Position numbers and translations under genes: made by a program
Assembly (NCBI GenBank): GCA_963556195.1
Contig: OY744531.1
Location: forward strand, 101,985,642-102,049,641
Length of the DNA stretch: 64,000 bases
Direction: 5' to 3'
DNA from: Sepiola atlantica
Taxonomy: Eukaryota; Mollusca; Cephalopoda; Sepiida; Sepiolidae
Shown here: positions 58,201 to 63,245 of the stretch, in pieces
Layout: every line of letters begins with the position of its first letter
How positions within the stretch are numbered: the first letter of the stretch is position 1
Notes under the pieces: generated by a model
Told to the model about the DNA's origin: nothing
Database searches by the model: none
The model's input: only the letters and a program-made list of their open reading frames with translations

Positions 58201-61200
58201 ACGGTAAAAGGGATTAAAAAAAAGAAACGATAGTCTGATTTTTGATTTAAGAGTGTAAGATCGACACCTATCGGATAGGACTAGATAATACATTTGATCT
58301 CAAGGCAAAATGCTGAGAAGAACAGATACTACACTTTGATCTGGGCCAAAAGGTCGAGAAAGCTCAAGTTATTTATCTACCTCCCACAGCGGTAAGATGT
58401 GACACAAGGTCAGGAAAGTGGGATTTGAAAAGCCAGCGCCCGAGAAGGTGAGCACTCCGGATTTTGTTTCAAAAGAGATGAGAAAATACACTTAACAGAA
58501 ACTTCTCTAAGCATTTTACACCCATCCTTCCAAGACTGGACTTTCCGTCAAACGTCTGTGCTGCTGTAGCATTATTCAGATGCGGGTGTGTACAAGTAAG
58601 AAAGTGGAAAATTTCATTAGAGGTTTAGAGTTTAGAATTAGGACGATGTGACAGGATATGACGTCATGGGAGGAAGTACATAGCAGAAAAACAAGAGAGT
58701 TTCTGCCTTTGCTAATTTCACATCGAAGTGATCAGACGTGGGTTTTGAGTCTTCCTCAACCCTATGGGGTTTGGAAGGGGAATATGCAATTTATCTTGAT
58801 GTACTTGCTGCAAAATACTATAAAAAGTAAATCAAATCCCAGAGCCATTAATGGAGTTATTTGATGTTCTTTTTAATGGTTTCTATTACTGCAGTCATCA
58901 AGAGAAGGAGGAAAAAATGTTCAACATATCTACAACTAGCACATCACCACTGCGACCATTTTTACAACTGGACATCCCCAATTACTTTAGAGAGATAAAC
59001 AGCTGTCTCTGTCAACCAAAAAAATCTGTGAAGATCAAAGAATACGCCCAAGCTATGCTAAACTGCTTTCAAATAAAAACTAAAAGTCAGTCATGAAGGA
59101 GATTGTATAGAGTATGGATTTGTGTCTAGTGATGACAATATTCCAGAAAATTGTCACCGTACACTGCTCTTAAAAAATTTCATCAACAAATAATACCTCA
59201 GTTATATTCAGGGTGACCCACTCCCCCAAGAAATTGCTACCCACAATCCTTTCTGCAATCCAACCATATTTGGTACAAATCAACTTCATTCTATGCTTGA
59301 CTTGTCCACCAAGTTTCAGTCATGAATGCCCAACAGTCTTTGTTTTATAGTAGTTCAATGATAAGCACACCTGGATACGGTGTGCAAAATGGTCAATAAC
59401 CGTGAAACATCCCTATCTTGGCACTGTGCTGATTTTGGCTGTGATGATCTTCAGTTCAGGAATAGTCTATGAATTATTTTGATGGAGATTATCTTTGGGA
59501 TAACCCCAGACATAAAAATCTGGGTGAGGGTTAAGGTCCGTTATTAAAACAACACTTACTCATAGCTGGAGAGGATTTGGATGTTCATGCTTTTTCTTCA
59601 ATGGTATCAATTGAACACTATTCCACTGACTCCAGCAATGATAAGTTTACCTGAGTACCTGCAAAACAGGTGTGTTATTCCGTATCACTTACTGATGAGA
59701 CAATCATCACTGTGTCCCCATCATATCATTGAGCGTCGATAAAACAAGGACTGTTGAACATTCATGACTGGAACTTGGTGGACAAGTTAGGCATAAACTG
59801 AAGTTTATTTGTACTAAATATGGTTGGATTGTGGTGAGCAATTTCTTGAGGGAGTAGGTCACCCTGAATATAACTGAGGTATTATTTGTTGATATAATTT
59901 TTTAAGAGCAGTTTGTGGTGACAATTTTCTGGAATATTGTCATCGCTAGATCGCTTAACAAACTTAAACTTTGACGGACAAATGCACCAAGGACTACAAG
60001 TCTTCTACGAACATCGGTTGTCGCAGTGGTGAGTGAGCTTACAATGGAAACTGACTGAAATTGAGCGTCAGGCTAGTTGCAGAACTGACTGAATAGATGT
60101 AGCTCTAAGAACTTCATACTTTCCTCTTCCTCTCTCGGACACTGTCCTACGTTCTTCCACCTATACCAAACGGTATAGGTAACTTTATGAATAAACCCTT
60201 GTCTTTGTTGTTATGAAGAGGTTTTATTATTTCATTTCGTGTCTTAAATATAAGATTGGGACAACGTTCCCTTCTTTACAACAGTTCCTAACCCTAACCC
60301 GAACCTAGTCGGTAGATTAGAAAAAATTGGCAAGAAAGAAACTTATAAAAAACATAAAGAAAAACATTATAAAAAGAACATTTTAAAAATTGTTTGCTAT
60401 CAGTTAACCGTAACCTAACCCAAAATGTGATGTAGTGAGAAAGTTTTACGAAGATGCTGCTCGTATTTTGGTTTGTGGATTTTCACTTCATCGTACCCAA
60501 GTTACCCAATATAGTTAGTTACCCAACAACCAAAAGCTGCACGTCTCCCAGCAACACCGCTTTGAACAAAAACTCCTGTTGTCGCTAAATCTCTCTTTCT
60601 CGCTCTCTCGACCAAATTCTCTGGACGTTACAGAATTTCTAGGTTTTGGCGAATCATCCACCTTATTTGGCGCTACAAATGTTCAAATCAGCCTCATAGC
60701 ATCTAACATTTTGTTTGAGGCTTTTATGTACAGCACAGAGGATTCTTGGTCGTTCACTTTGGGGGGAGGGAGATCTGCTTTGCCCATTACATGTCATCGA
60801 TTGGTCAGCAAAAAAAAATCATTTGCATAACTAGACACGGCTCACTTCATAGTCCTGGATGTCTGTCTACAACCACTTGTTTGTGATAGCCACTCTCCCT
60901 TTTCCACCGCAGACACAGCACATAAGTCATGGCTGGATGTCATCACTGTGGGCAGTGAGCAATTCATTGTTCATATCAGCTCCACTACAACTGTTACGTT
61001 TCAATCTTGGGTCATACATGCAGAAAATCAAGTTGTCGTCATTATTACAAAAACACATGAAAACTCCTACCTCGGTCGTTGCATGTTTTCCTTGTACGCA
61101 TCCTTTCTGTGATCCTTCTTGACCGGAGGAACGCCATCTGAAAATAAGTTCTTTGATACCTTGAAAAAAGGGCTCAGTCAAAACTGTTGGAAGACAGAGG

Positions 61201-62179
61201 AGGTTTATTCGCCTTGATCTTCGTTCTAAATCGCTGACCAGTGTGGTGGGGGACACAGAGAGAGAGATTGATACTGTTTAATCGTATCTTATCAGCGCAT
61301 TTTTAAAAAACCGCATGTTCATGCTTCTAGTGCTTCCAAGGAACTGCTGACTAATCTCGCTCACTCTCTCTTTGAGCCATGTGACGTCAAATCCGTTTCT
61401 ATCAATTCCAACAGCCGAGTAAAAGCTAACCTCGAGTTCAGCAAGTCGAGACTGACTGAAATTTAATTTCCTGTTATTTTTAACCCTTACCCTAAACCTA
61501 ACTCTACTGCTAACCTTAACCCTAACCCCCACTTTGACCCTAACACTAGAACTAACGACGGGGTCAAAGTCAGCGTGGGTTCCAATATAAAAAAGCACCA
61601 ATAATTGTATGTTTAGATTATTAAACCGGTTTTTGGAAGGGTTTTTTTTTTTACCTTTTTAAAAAAAATTTTTATTTTGTTGTAAAACTAACCTCAAGTT
61701 CAGCAAGTCGAGACCGACTGAACTTTAATTTCCTGTTTTTTTTTTCAACTAATCAATTTATATACTAGTGATTTTACTCACCTAATATTTAACTAAACAG
61801 CTGAAGTTTATAGTTTTCACAAATGTTTCATTTCTTGTACTATTGTCTTCATGTCTTCATTATACTACAAAAAATTAAATAAGCATAAACCGTTTTAATC
61901 TCAATGAATAAGTGGAAAAAAACTTTTGCATTTATTTATTTAGATAATATTAAAAACCATAGCAAGTTTCATTGTCCACGTGAAACGCCTAAATGAAAAT
62001 TGGCTGGAAAAATATAGTCGCCATCTTTATAAACATTAATGAATATGCATCATAATATTCTGTTTATTATTATTATTTATGTTTCTTTTTTTTTTCCTGC
62101 CAGGTGCATGTGTTCATTAGTCCGTGAAGTTGGCGCAGGTTCTCTTTTGCAGCTGGCTATGGATACGCTTGCTGATCCC
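25717..62179 (+). CDS. SNX14: SNX14, N-terminal part of a sorting nexin (exons 1-10; continues beyond the window)
   Basis: Ten exons with GT-AG introns splice to 828 nt encoding 276 residues without a stop: 25717-25817, 35973-36041, 38627-38678, 41974-42050, 43086-43164, 46422-46465, 50744-50831, 53792-53876, 56905-57061, 62104-62179. All phases agree (intron phases 2,2,0,2,0,2,0,1,2,0). Residues about 21-33 and 35-56 are hydrophobic and fit the two N-terminal membrane segments of SNX14. Residues 88-99 hold a C-x2-C-x4-C-x2-H motif ([12 protein letters not shown]) also present in vertebrate SNX14. From about residue 107 onward comes the PXA domain ([41 protein letters not shown]). The RGS, PX and nexin-C domains lie beyond 64 kb. 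SNX14 is an ER protein at lipid droplet contacts; human loss causes the ataxia SCAR20. Identity rests on collinear similarity recalled from the vertebrate protein, clearly closer than to SNX13, SNX19 or SNX25. Confidence 0.93.
26080..26168 (+). repeat. AT-rich 85-bp direct repeat, partner at 22.98-23.06 kb
   Basis: Nearly identical to the partner upstream (TTAATTAATCAGCTTTAATT here, one change), in the same orientation 3.1 kb away, on the other side of SNX14 exon 1. Confidence 0.85.
26298..27034 (-). mobile_element. Helitron-like non-autonomous element (degenerate)
   Basis: On the minus strand it begins TCTCTATATTAATAAAACTG after an A and ends CAACGCCGGGTAGGTACAGT then TAG, followed by T. 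The TC start, GC-rich 3' hairpin text and insertion between A and T fit Helitrons; the terminal CTAG is degraded. The interior matches 1.44-1.79 kb. No Rep/helicase is present. Confidence 0.5.
27035..27745. other. SNX14 intron 1, AT-rich stretch
   Basis: Low-complexity DNA with several A runs; nothing recognised. Confidence 0.5.
27750..27890 (+). mobile_element. tRNA-derived SINE
   Basis: A pol III A-box-like GAGAGCCGAATGGTTAGACT and a B box GGTTCGATCTC are about 35 bp apart. They are followed by a non-tRNA body (GCCACACTGAAGAGTTGTC) shared in part with the SINEs at 39.1-40.2 kb. No cloverleaf with an intact acceptor stem, so not a tRNA gene. Confidence 0.75.
27890..30260 (-). mobile_element. 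Broken non-LTR retrotransposon with RT core and C-terminal zinc finger
   Basis: Reading the minus strand from 30,252: a linker region ([31 protein letters not shown]); from 29,613 RT blocks ([54 protein letters not shown]); from 29,064 [20 protein letters not shown] and the palm motif [12 protein letters not shown]; then ENP-like thumb text ([22 protein letters not shown]); and from 28,277 a tail with RWAGH and a C2H2 finger [20 protein letters not shown]. Four frames carry the parts, and the usual GFR...GT motif is changed to DFRPACGT. No endonuclease domain is visible, so the copy is 5'-truncated and dead. It lies antisense in SNX14 intron 1. Confidence 0.93.
30270..30310. repeat. (AT)n microsatellite
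   Basis: AT run of about 34 bp at the truncated 5' side of the LINE. Confidence 0.9.
30520..30725 (+). mobile_element. Possible SINE fragment followed by (AT)n
   Basis: GAATAGCTCGGTGAGTAAGA at 30,540 resembles a pol III A box of tRNA-derived SINEs, but no clear B box follows. An (AT)n tract closes it at 30,677-30,722. Weak call. Confidence 0.35.
30954..31184. mobile_element. MITE with about 65-bp inverted arms
   Basis: CACTAAGTTATAGCAAGT on the left is mirrored by ACTCGCTATAACTTAGTG on the right; TAGACCGGAAAAATATAG pairs with TTTTTCCGGTCGAG. Part of the arm (GGAAAAATATAGTCGCCAT) also occurs at 62.0 kb. Confidence 0.65.
31375..31715. repeat. Inverted pair of a retroelement-type stem sequence
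   Basis: TATTCTCACAACGTTTCGAC, CGATCTTCTTCAGG at 31,390-31,422 is mirrored by CTGAAAAAGGTCAGATGTTA, CATTGGCCGAAATGTTGTGA, GAATA at 31,650-31,694. 'CTGAAGA...CGAAACGTT' text of this kind is often seen next to Penelope-like elements. No RT lies between the arms. Confidence 0.5.
31796..33246 (+). repeat. 30-bp telomere-like satellite, about 48 units
   Basis: Each unit is CTAACCCTAACACCCAGACT followed by ATGCACCTCT, with fixed variants CTTAACACA, CTAACACC, CTAACGCC and CTAACGCA. Variants are clustered: CTAACGCA units are contiguous from about 32,701 to 33,029. The unit carries one and a half CCCTAA telomere repeats. Long open frames in several phases result from the 30-bp period and are not genes. 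Confidence 0.97.
33405..33566 (+). repeat. 24-bp tandem repeat, about 6.5 units
   Basis: Units of TTTTTCATGTCTCAATTCCT plus ATCA, all identical. Confidence 0.95.
33635..33910 (+). mobile_element. U2-SINE family B, composite copy
   Basis: Left half GGTGAAGTGGAAGCGATTGA, GAATGACCACAGACCC, GCTTGTGCCTAATTTG; then the U2-like CAAAGTGTAGTATATGTTCT, GTCCTCAGTCAGGAGG, AAACTGAGGTAA. Same order as at 24.4 kb; the 3' part is missing. Confidence 0.7.
33911..35310. other. SNX14 intron 1, no recognised feature
   Basis: Contains a CCTAACCCTAACCC run at 34,053, a short triple of CAACTTCTTTTA at about 34,845-34,885, and no supported gene. Confidence 0.5.
35311..35897 (-). repeat. Inverted partner of the 600-bp repeat at 24.84-25.45 kb
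   Basis: Begins CCCCCGATTTATAAAATCGG (itself palindromic), then GGGGACTTATGTTTTGAGGC and CATGTCCGTCCGTCCGTCCG, continues through the three 180-bp internal repeats and ends at CACACGCGGC, 75 bp before SNX14 exon 2. Confidence 0.88.
35973..36041 (+). CDS. SNX14: SNX14 exon 2 (second membrane segment)
   Basis: Encodes [20 protein letters not shown] and VL, matching the vertebrate 'RYIHI...FW' membrane segment. Acceptor TTCATTCCAG, donor GTAAAT. It lies 75 bp after the inverted dispersed repeat. Confidence 0.92.
36042..36585. other. SNX14 intron 2, 5' part
   Basis: Includes a hairpin around ACAAATTGTTTGAAAC at 36,364-36,420 and CCTGAGGAAGTCTTGAAATA, AAGACAAAACGTTAATG at 36,451-36,485, a retroelement-type stem. 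An (AT)n run lies at 36,564-36,586. Confidence 0.5.
36587..36834. repeat. Near-perfect palindrome, arms about 120 bp
   Basis: The two halves mirror each other around about 36,708 (AACCTTGATCTAAGGTT). Left ACATGTACAAAATCTGCGAC, ACTGGCATGTCGATGTTATC, ACTGAGATCTCATCAGGCAG; right has the complements in reverse order. I see only a few mismatches. Each arm also occurs singly at about 39,565-39,665 and 39,895-39,985, so the palindrome is two head-to-head copies of a dispersed element end. Confidence 0.93.
36841..37215 (-). mobile_element. LINE family 1 C-terminal fragment
   Basis: Minus frame [40 protein letters not shown] and [13 protein letters not shown]; upstream text (ACCTTGTCAAGGAG complement) matches the intact copy. 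The 3' untranslated region is missing: the palindrome begins within about 10 bp of the coding end. Confidence 0.88.
37216..38626. other. SNX14 intron 2, 3' part
   Basis: AT-rich with no recognised element apart from GGGGGAGATAACTCAG at 37,808 and an (AT)n cluster at 38,415-38,460. Confidence 0.5.
38627..38678 (+). CDS. SNX14: SNX14 exon 3
   Basis: Encodes [18 protein letters not shown]; 'DSLLPNI.F' is strongly conserved in SNX14. Acceptor TTTTCCAG, donor GTAAGT. Confidence 0.92.
39120..39275 (+). mobile_element. tRNA-derived SINE, copy 1
   Basis: TCGTATGATAGCACAGGGGT plus AGAGGCACTGACTGTCAGCT (A-box region) and GTTGAGTTTCAATCTCGG (degenerate B box), then the body CTAACTGGTCTAGCCG and GCTGAAGAGCTGTGATACAG. 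Flanked by repeats of GAGATATCACTTACATTCAG. Confidence 0.7.
39400..39570 (+). mobile_element. tRNA-derived SINE, copy 2, ending in (AT)n
   Basis: Same landmarks as copy 1 (TCGTATGATAGCGCAGGGGT; AACTGGTCTAGCCGCACTGA; GTCTGCATGTGGATGACTAT), ending in a TA run. Confidence 0.7.
39571..39985. repeat. Two inverted copies of the palindrome-arm element
   Basis: AACATGTACAAGGTCTGCTA, CACTGGCATGTCGATGTTAT at 39,589 (+) and ACGTCGACATGCCAGTGTAG, CAGACCTTATACATGTTTGA at 39,918 (complement orientation). They enclose an (AT)n run and two G-rich pieces (GTGGGGGGGGGGC). Arrangement similar to the 36.6 kb palindrome but with a 230-bp spacer. Confidence 0.75.
40080..40285 (+). mobile_element. tRNA-derived SINE, copy 3, ending in (AT)n
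   Basis: CATATGATAGCGCAGGGGTA, GCTGACTGTCAGCTCGACAG, AACTGGTCTAGCCGCACTGA and GAAACAGTCTGTATGTGGAT, followed by a TA run of about 34 bp. Preceded by another (AT)n tract. Confidence 0.7.
40310..40880 (+). repeat. 550-bp dispersed repeat, inverted partner at 49.95-50.53 kb
   Basis: Landmarks TCAAATTTAAGGCTTAAAGG, GAAATTCAGGGAATCTTCCT, GAATTTTCACCGAAGGGCTT and GTTAATTAGTTTAGAAGTGA match the reverse complement of the partner in order. Both lie in SNX14 introns (3 and 6). Confidence 0.8.
41251..41861 (+). mobile_element. Non-autonomous Helitron, 611 bp
   Basis: Starts TCTAATATATAAAATAGAGA and ends CCGTGCAACGCCGGGCGACG, GGTTCCGCTAG. The TC start, CTAG end, short GC-rich hairpin about 10 nt before CTAG, and insertion between A (41,250) and T (41,862) without target duplication are the Helitron hallmarks. 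No Rep/helicase coding sequence. Confidence 0.75.
41974..42050 (+). CDS. SNX14: SNX14 exon 4 (cysteine motif)
   Basis: Encodes [13 protein letters not shown], then [13 protein letters not shown]. The C-x2-C-x4-C-x2-H spacing could bind a metal ion. Acceptor TTTATTCTAG, donor GTAAAT. Confidence 0.93.
42092..42268 (-). mobile_element. U2-SINE family A, 3' body fragment
   Basis: GAGGTTAGACACAAGGTAAG, GAAAAGCCAACACACTAGGA, GCCCCGTCAGCATTCACTGG and CTTCTCAAAGAGAAGGTAAA follow the family A body in minus orientation; the head is missing. Confidence 0.75.
42327..42823. mobile_element. Mariner-like MITE, about 493 bp
   Basis: Left end CAGAGTGATTGGAAAGTAAC, right end GTTACTTTCCAATCACCTG, TA at both flanks. 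Interior text (GGGTGCCAGCAATCACCATC; CCGCATCAACTGATTTCGCA) is shared with the copy at 46.5 kb. No transposase. Confidence 0.85.
42840..42945 (+). mobile_element. SINE tail ending in (GAT)n
   Basis: AAAAGCCATCCAATACATGC, CAGCATGGAAAATGGATGTT, AAACCGATGATGATG. This resembles a SINE 3' tail that I recall from cephalopod transcripts; recognition is from memory. Confidence 0.55.
43086..43164 (+). CDS. SNX14: SNX14 exon 5
   Basis: Encodes [20 protein letters not shown] and DKSLGR, leading into the PXA domain. 'QPW..L.I...VD.SL' is shared with vertebrate SNX14. Donor GTAAGT. Confidence 0.92.
43165..43500. repeat. SNX14 intron 5 start with (TTA)n microsatellite
   Basis: TTA/TTG trinucleotide runs at about 43,216-43,372, otherwise nothing recognised. 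Confidence 0.85.
43510..43945 (-). mobile_element. LTR-like sequence (3' or solo LTR)
   Basis: On the minus strand a purine tract AAGCAGGGGGTGA is followed by TGTAGCAGTTATAG (TG start at 43,923). Downstream come GGTATAGGTAACC and a polyadenylation signal in GAATAAACCCG; a possible CA end lies near 43,521. The segment ACCTATACGAAACGGTATAG recurs at 60.16 kb. No gag or pol is in the window, so the order of LTR retrotransposon is unknown. Confidence 0.6.
43946..45320. other. SNX14 intron 5, middle part
   Basis: AT-rich. At 44,735-44,835 there is a copy of the outer arm of the 1.86-2.87 kb fold-back element (AATAAGGACCCCAG; TCACCGGTGTCTTCTGG). Otherwise no gene or element seen. Confidence 0.5.
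45322..45368 (-). mobile_element. Short U2-SINE family A 3' end
   Basis: ACCTGACCTTGTATGTAACC, TCCTGGAGAGGAGATAAATA is the family A 3' end (+ orientation text). It lies 20 bp before the 27-bp array. The strand call is uncertain. Confidence 0.4.
45385..46136 (+). repeat. 27-bp minisatellite, about 28 units
   Basis: Units of CCCTTTGGCTATAGGTAACG plus CAAATTT; the only variation is GGC to GAC in about seven units. The 9-residue open frames (e.g. LPIAKGKFA) are by-products. Confidence 0.97.
46180..46395 (+). repeat. SINE-like tail and 20-bp tandem repeat
   Basis: TCGGCATTAAATTACATC, GGGGTTGATATGTCATAAAA and AAACCAAGCCAAACCAAATT match the unit of the 57.7-58.1 kb array. A four-fold repeat of TTCTTTAATAACTGTACCA follows at 46,313-46,392. 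Confidence 0.7.
46422..46465 (+). CDS. SNX14: SNX14 exon 6
   Basis: A 44-nt exon encoding [14 protein letters not shown] plus a split lysine codon; start of PXA helix 1 ('F.Y.W'). Acceptor CTTTTCTAG, donor GTAAGT. Confidence 0.92.
46513..47365. mobile_element. Second copy of the 42.3 kb MITE family, with SINE insertion
   Basis: Starts TA|CAGGGCGTGTGGAATGTAAC; shares GGGTGCCAGCATTCACCACC and CCGCATCAACTGATTTCACA with 42.3 kb. A mirror segment (GAAATCAGTTGATGTGGTTC; AATGCTGGTGCCCATATAAA) lies at 47,300-47,345, so this version has long inverted subterminal arms. A family A SINE interrupts the middle. Confidence 0.7.
46721..47090 (+). mobile_element. U2-headed SINE, family A, inserted in the MITE
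   Basis: Begins AAAGTGTAGTATCTGTTCCG (slightly shortened head), body CCCATAGACTGGTATTATCT, TTCTAGGAGGTCCACCCTCT, CTTTACCAAGGAATGCCGAC, and ends GAGTAAATAAATACTCAAAA. The flanks ATACTATGAAAA (left) and ATACTCAAAAC (right) are an imperfect target duplication; the empty site is represented by GAATACTATGAG at 42,611. Confidence 0.88.
47390..48165. repeat. Three-copy repeat with two direct and one inverted unit
   Basis: GGGTGCTTATCCAGAAATAC, AACTGAGGAATATCTGTTTG and GTACCTGTCACGGGCTGAAT at 47,411-47,508 recurs directly at about 47,700-47,785 and inverted at about 48,060-48,150 (TGTGACAGGTACGTACACCA; TTCTGGATAAGCAC). The first and third copies form arms of about 160 bp. Confidence 0.75.
48215..48565 (+). 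repeat. Degenerate AT-rich tandem repeat (about 20 bp)
   Basis: About 16 units of TTTTTTATAAAATTTAATTA with variable T-run length. Confidence 0.9.
48566..49944. other. SNX14 intron 6, nothing recognised
   Basis: Mostly unassigned; a small (AAT)n at about 49,317-49,336. Short open frames show no family resemblance. Confidence 0.5.
49945..50525 (-). repeat. Inverted partner of the 40.3-40.9 kb repeat
   Basis: Carries the complements CACTCCTAAACTAATTAACA, GGTGGAAGCCTTTCATGAAA, GATTCTCTGAATTTCATTTT and AATTAAGCCTTAAATTTTAG in the mirrored order. It ends about 220 bp before SNX14 exon 7. Confidence 0.8.
50744..50831 (+). CDS. SNX14: SNX14 exon 7 (PXA)
   Basis: Encodes [20 protein letters not shown], then AVLLRRAKK, the conserved PXA core ('D..FV.ELR'). 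Acceptor ATTGATAG, donor GTATTT. Confidence 0.94.
50832..51732. other. SNX14 intron 7, first part
   Basis: No element or gene that I can support. Confidence 0.5.
51733..51940 (+). mobile_element. U2-headed SINE, family B
   Basis: TTTTGGCTAGGAGCAAAGTG, TAGTATCTGTTCTGATCC (U2-like head), then TCAGTGAAGGAGAAATCCTT, TTTTGGGGAGCTAGATTTTG and GGAAAGGTAAGTAAATAG at the end. The clearest family B copy. Confidence 0.8.
52170..52905. mobile_element. Fold-back element with about 90-bp arms
   Basis: Left TGTTCCAGATGACGCGCCTA, ATTTCTGTGACTTCGCGTCG, ACAACAATTGGGCAGGTCAC is mirrored at 52,800-52,890 by GTTGTCGACGCGAAGTCACA, GAAATTAGGCGCGTCATCTG. Inside, a 60-bp segment (AATAAATTCAAAGAAAAAAT) occurs twice and a GGGTTAGGGTTAGTG run lies at about 52,552. 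Confidence 0.8.
52906..53791. other. SNX14 intron 7, last part
   Basis: An AAGTTATCTCCCC motif at 53,171; no gene or element otherwise recognised. Confidence 0.5.
53792..53876 (+). CDS. SNX14: SNX14 exon 8 (PXA)
   Basis: Encodes [20 protein letters not shown] and AYLQTKKR. Acceptor AATGTTTCAG, donor GTAATT. A 41-bp tandem array begins about 90 bp into the following intron. Confidence 0.93.
53965..54975 (+). repeat. 41-bp minisatellite, about 24 units
   Basis: Units of GATATGACAATGATAATAGT, CTCATGAGGTAAAAAGTAAG, A; from about 54,700 a 44-bp version with an extra GAT (ATGATGATAATAG) takes over, with AGGCAAAGAG instead of AGGTAAAAAG. Begins about 90 bp after the SNX14 exon 8 donor. Confidence 0.96.
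55290..55460 (-). repeat. Copy of the core of the 59.1-59.96 kb fold-back element
   Basis: CCTGTTTTGCAGGTAGTCAG, GATTGCTGGAGTCAGCAAAC, GTTCAATTGATACCATTGAA and GAAAAAGCATGAACCTCC are the complement of 59,575-59,675. Confidence 0.8.
55461..56904. other. SNX14 intron 8, 3' part with a 125-bp direct repeat
   Basis: TTTATTACCTGAAAACCTCA, ATGGCTTGCCATAATAGAAA and AACTGAAGGAAATTTTGTGG at 55,988-56,112 recur at 56,634-56,758 in the same orientation. About 130 bp at 56,380-56,500 are distantly shared with 62,395-62,530 (TGTTAATTTTGCCATA; CACATGC). No gene seen. Confidence 0.6.
56905..57061 (+). CDS. SNX14: SNX14 exon 9 (PXA)
   Basis: Encodes [40 protein letters not shown] and [12 protein letters not shown] plus a split tryptophan codon. 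It carries the most conserved PXA stretch. Acceptor CTTATTGCAG, donor GTAAAA. Confidence 0.95.
57062..57655. other. SNX14 intron 9, first part
   Basis: No supported element. Confidence 0.5.
57660..58148 (+). repeat. 126-bp tandem repeat, four units
   Basis: Units start at about 57,666, 57,792, 57,918 and 58,045 with AGAACTTGAAGCATAAA, followed by GATTCGGCATTAAATAACCC, AAAAAGGGTTGATATGCCGT and AACTACCAAACCAAA. The core resembles the SINE-like tail at 46.19 kb and 55.47 kb, so a SINE end has been amplified in tandem. Confidence 0.95.
58310..58468 (-). mobile_element. Two U2-SINE family A pieces (head, then 3' end)
   Basis: At 58,318-58,362 the minus strand reads TTCTCGACCTTTTGGCCCAG, ATCAAAGTGTAGTATCTGTT, CT, nearly the whole first 40 nt of U2 snRNA. 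At 58,368-58,465 lies a 3' end (TTATTTATCTACCTCCCACA; AAAGCCAGCGCCCGAGAAGG) of another copy; they are not parts of one continuous SINE. Confidence 0.75.
58469..59109. other. SNX14 intron 9, unassigned stretch
   Basis: An open frame at 58,851-59,096 (starting [15 protein letters not shown]) resembles nothing I recognise and is probably chance. Confidence 0.45.
59110..59957. mobile_element. Large fold-back element, arms about 230 bp
   Basis: Left TGATGACAATATTCCAGAAA, ATTGTCACC, AATAATACCTCAGTTATATT, CAGGGTGACCCACTCCC and CTTGACTTGTCCACCAAGTT are mirrored on the right by AACTTGGTGGACAAGTTAGG, GGGAGTAGGTCACCCTGAAT, ATAACTGAGGTATTATTTGT and CTGGAATATTGTCATCGCTA. Central 330 bp are unique apart from a part shared with 55.3-55.46 kb. 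No transposase. Confidence 0.88.
60055..60285 (+). mobile_element. LTR-like fragment related to 43.5-43.9 kb
   Basis: GGACACTGTCCTACGTTCTT, CCACCTATACCAAACGGTAT, AGGTAAC, then GAATAAACCC (polyadenylation signal). A possible CA end lies at about 60,281. The 5' limit is not clear. Confidence 0.5.
60286..62103. other. SNX14 intron 9, last part
   Basis: Contains CCTAACCCTAACCCGAACC at 60,287, a degenerate CCCTAA run at about 61,484-61,555, and a 50-bp direct repeat (AGTTCAGCAAGTCGAGACTG at 61,435 and AGTTCAGCAAGTCGAGACCG at 61,695). Small open frames at 60.6-61.3 kb show no family resemblance. Confidence 0.5.
62104..62179 (+). CDS. SNX14: SNX14 exon 10 (PXA)
   Basis: Encodes [20 protein letters not shown] and TLADP; 'L.RE...G......D.LADP' is the family signature. 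Acceptor TCCTGCCAG, donor GTAAGT. The next exon is not in the window. Confidence 0.93.
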
Positions 62180-63245
62180 GTAAGTGATATTTTATTAGAA
62201 ATTGAAATCCTTCTAGAAAGGAATGTGAGTTCTCTGCTTTTTAAATCCAGAAAAAGCGGATTTCTGCTTAAATCCCTAAAACCTCCTAGAAGTGATTTCT
62301 CCGCTTTTTCGTCAGAAATCCACCCTTTTTAAAAAAAAAAAAAATTAAAAAAACTGATTTCTTTCTTATTAAAGTTCTCTCTGAAAACTGAAGATGTTAA
62401 TTTTGCCATAAAGGCTAAGACTTCGAGCAATTCTTGAAGGGGTAGGGGAGTTAGATGACTTTTGTTTCATCAAAGAATGACTTCTTGTTCCTTCTCACCA
62501 CATGCACTTTATGTCTTTCGCTTAATTTGAACTTTCTTAGTTGAAATTGATTTGACTTATTTAGGAAAAAAGTTGTTTGGCCTCCCAGGTTGGGAAATCG
62601 ATCTTGATTTCAGCTGTTTTTGCTATTGGCTACTCGCATCACTGTTTTAGTTTTTTGGTATTGAGAAGTGATCTGGGTGGTGTGTGAATTTAAATATGTG
62701 AATTTGAGTTAATAAACAAATATATGAGAAAACTTAGTATGGTCAACAATTAATTATTTATTTACTTTTTACAATTGAAAGAAGAGGATTTACTAATTAA
62801 TTTGAACATTTATGTTGGAGCTTGATAGGACAATGTCTTTCTAAAATGTCTATCTCCGTTGAAAGCCGCAAGGGTAGTTACTCTGCAATTGAACACAAGG
62901 GAAGTTACTCTGACAAGTTATCTCCCTTTAATATGTCTATTTTATTTTCCTAGGTAGAAATGCTTCTACCTAACACCTCCCTTTTTGAGCTTTGTGTTTT
63001 TGATGTGGCCTGACTTGCATTGGATTCAAACGATTTTGTATGCGAACAGACCTCTTTGGTAATGTCTTCAGTTGAGTTCGAGATTGTTCCTAGATAGAAA
63101 TGCTTCTACCTAACAAGCACGATTCGATTTATACTGAAAGTGAATTTCATTCAATATAAATTAAAAAAAAAAAAAAAAGAACAAGAATTCAAAATGAATA
63201 GTTAAGTAAATAAACATTACATTGTTTCATGGATTTTTATTTACT
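62180..63245. other. SNX14 intron 10, first part
   Basis: A CAAGTTATCTCCCTTT motif at 62,915 and a short direct repeat TAGAAATGCTTCTACCTAAC at 62,955 and 63,094. No exon candidate with SNX14 similarity. Confidence 0.5.

Noticed and set aside
58851..59096. Candidate small gene (81 codons)
   Set aside because: No recognisable domain, no repeat support, and located in an SNX14 intron; compatible with chance.
60579..61256. Cluster of 80-110 codon open frames on both strands
   Set aside because: Overlapping frames without family resemblance or codon pattern; I cannot support a gene.
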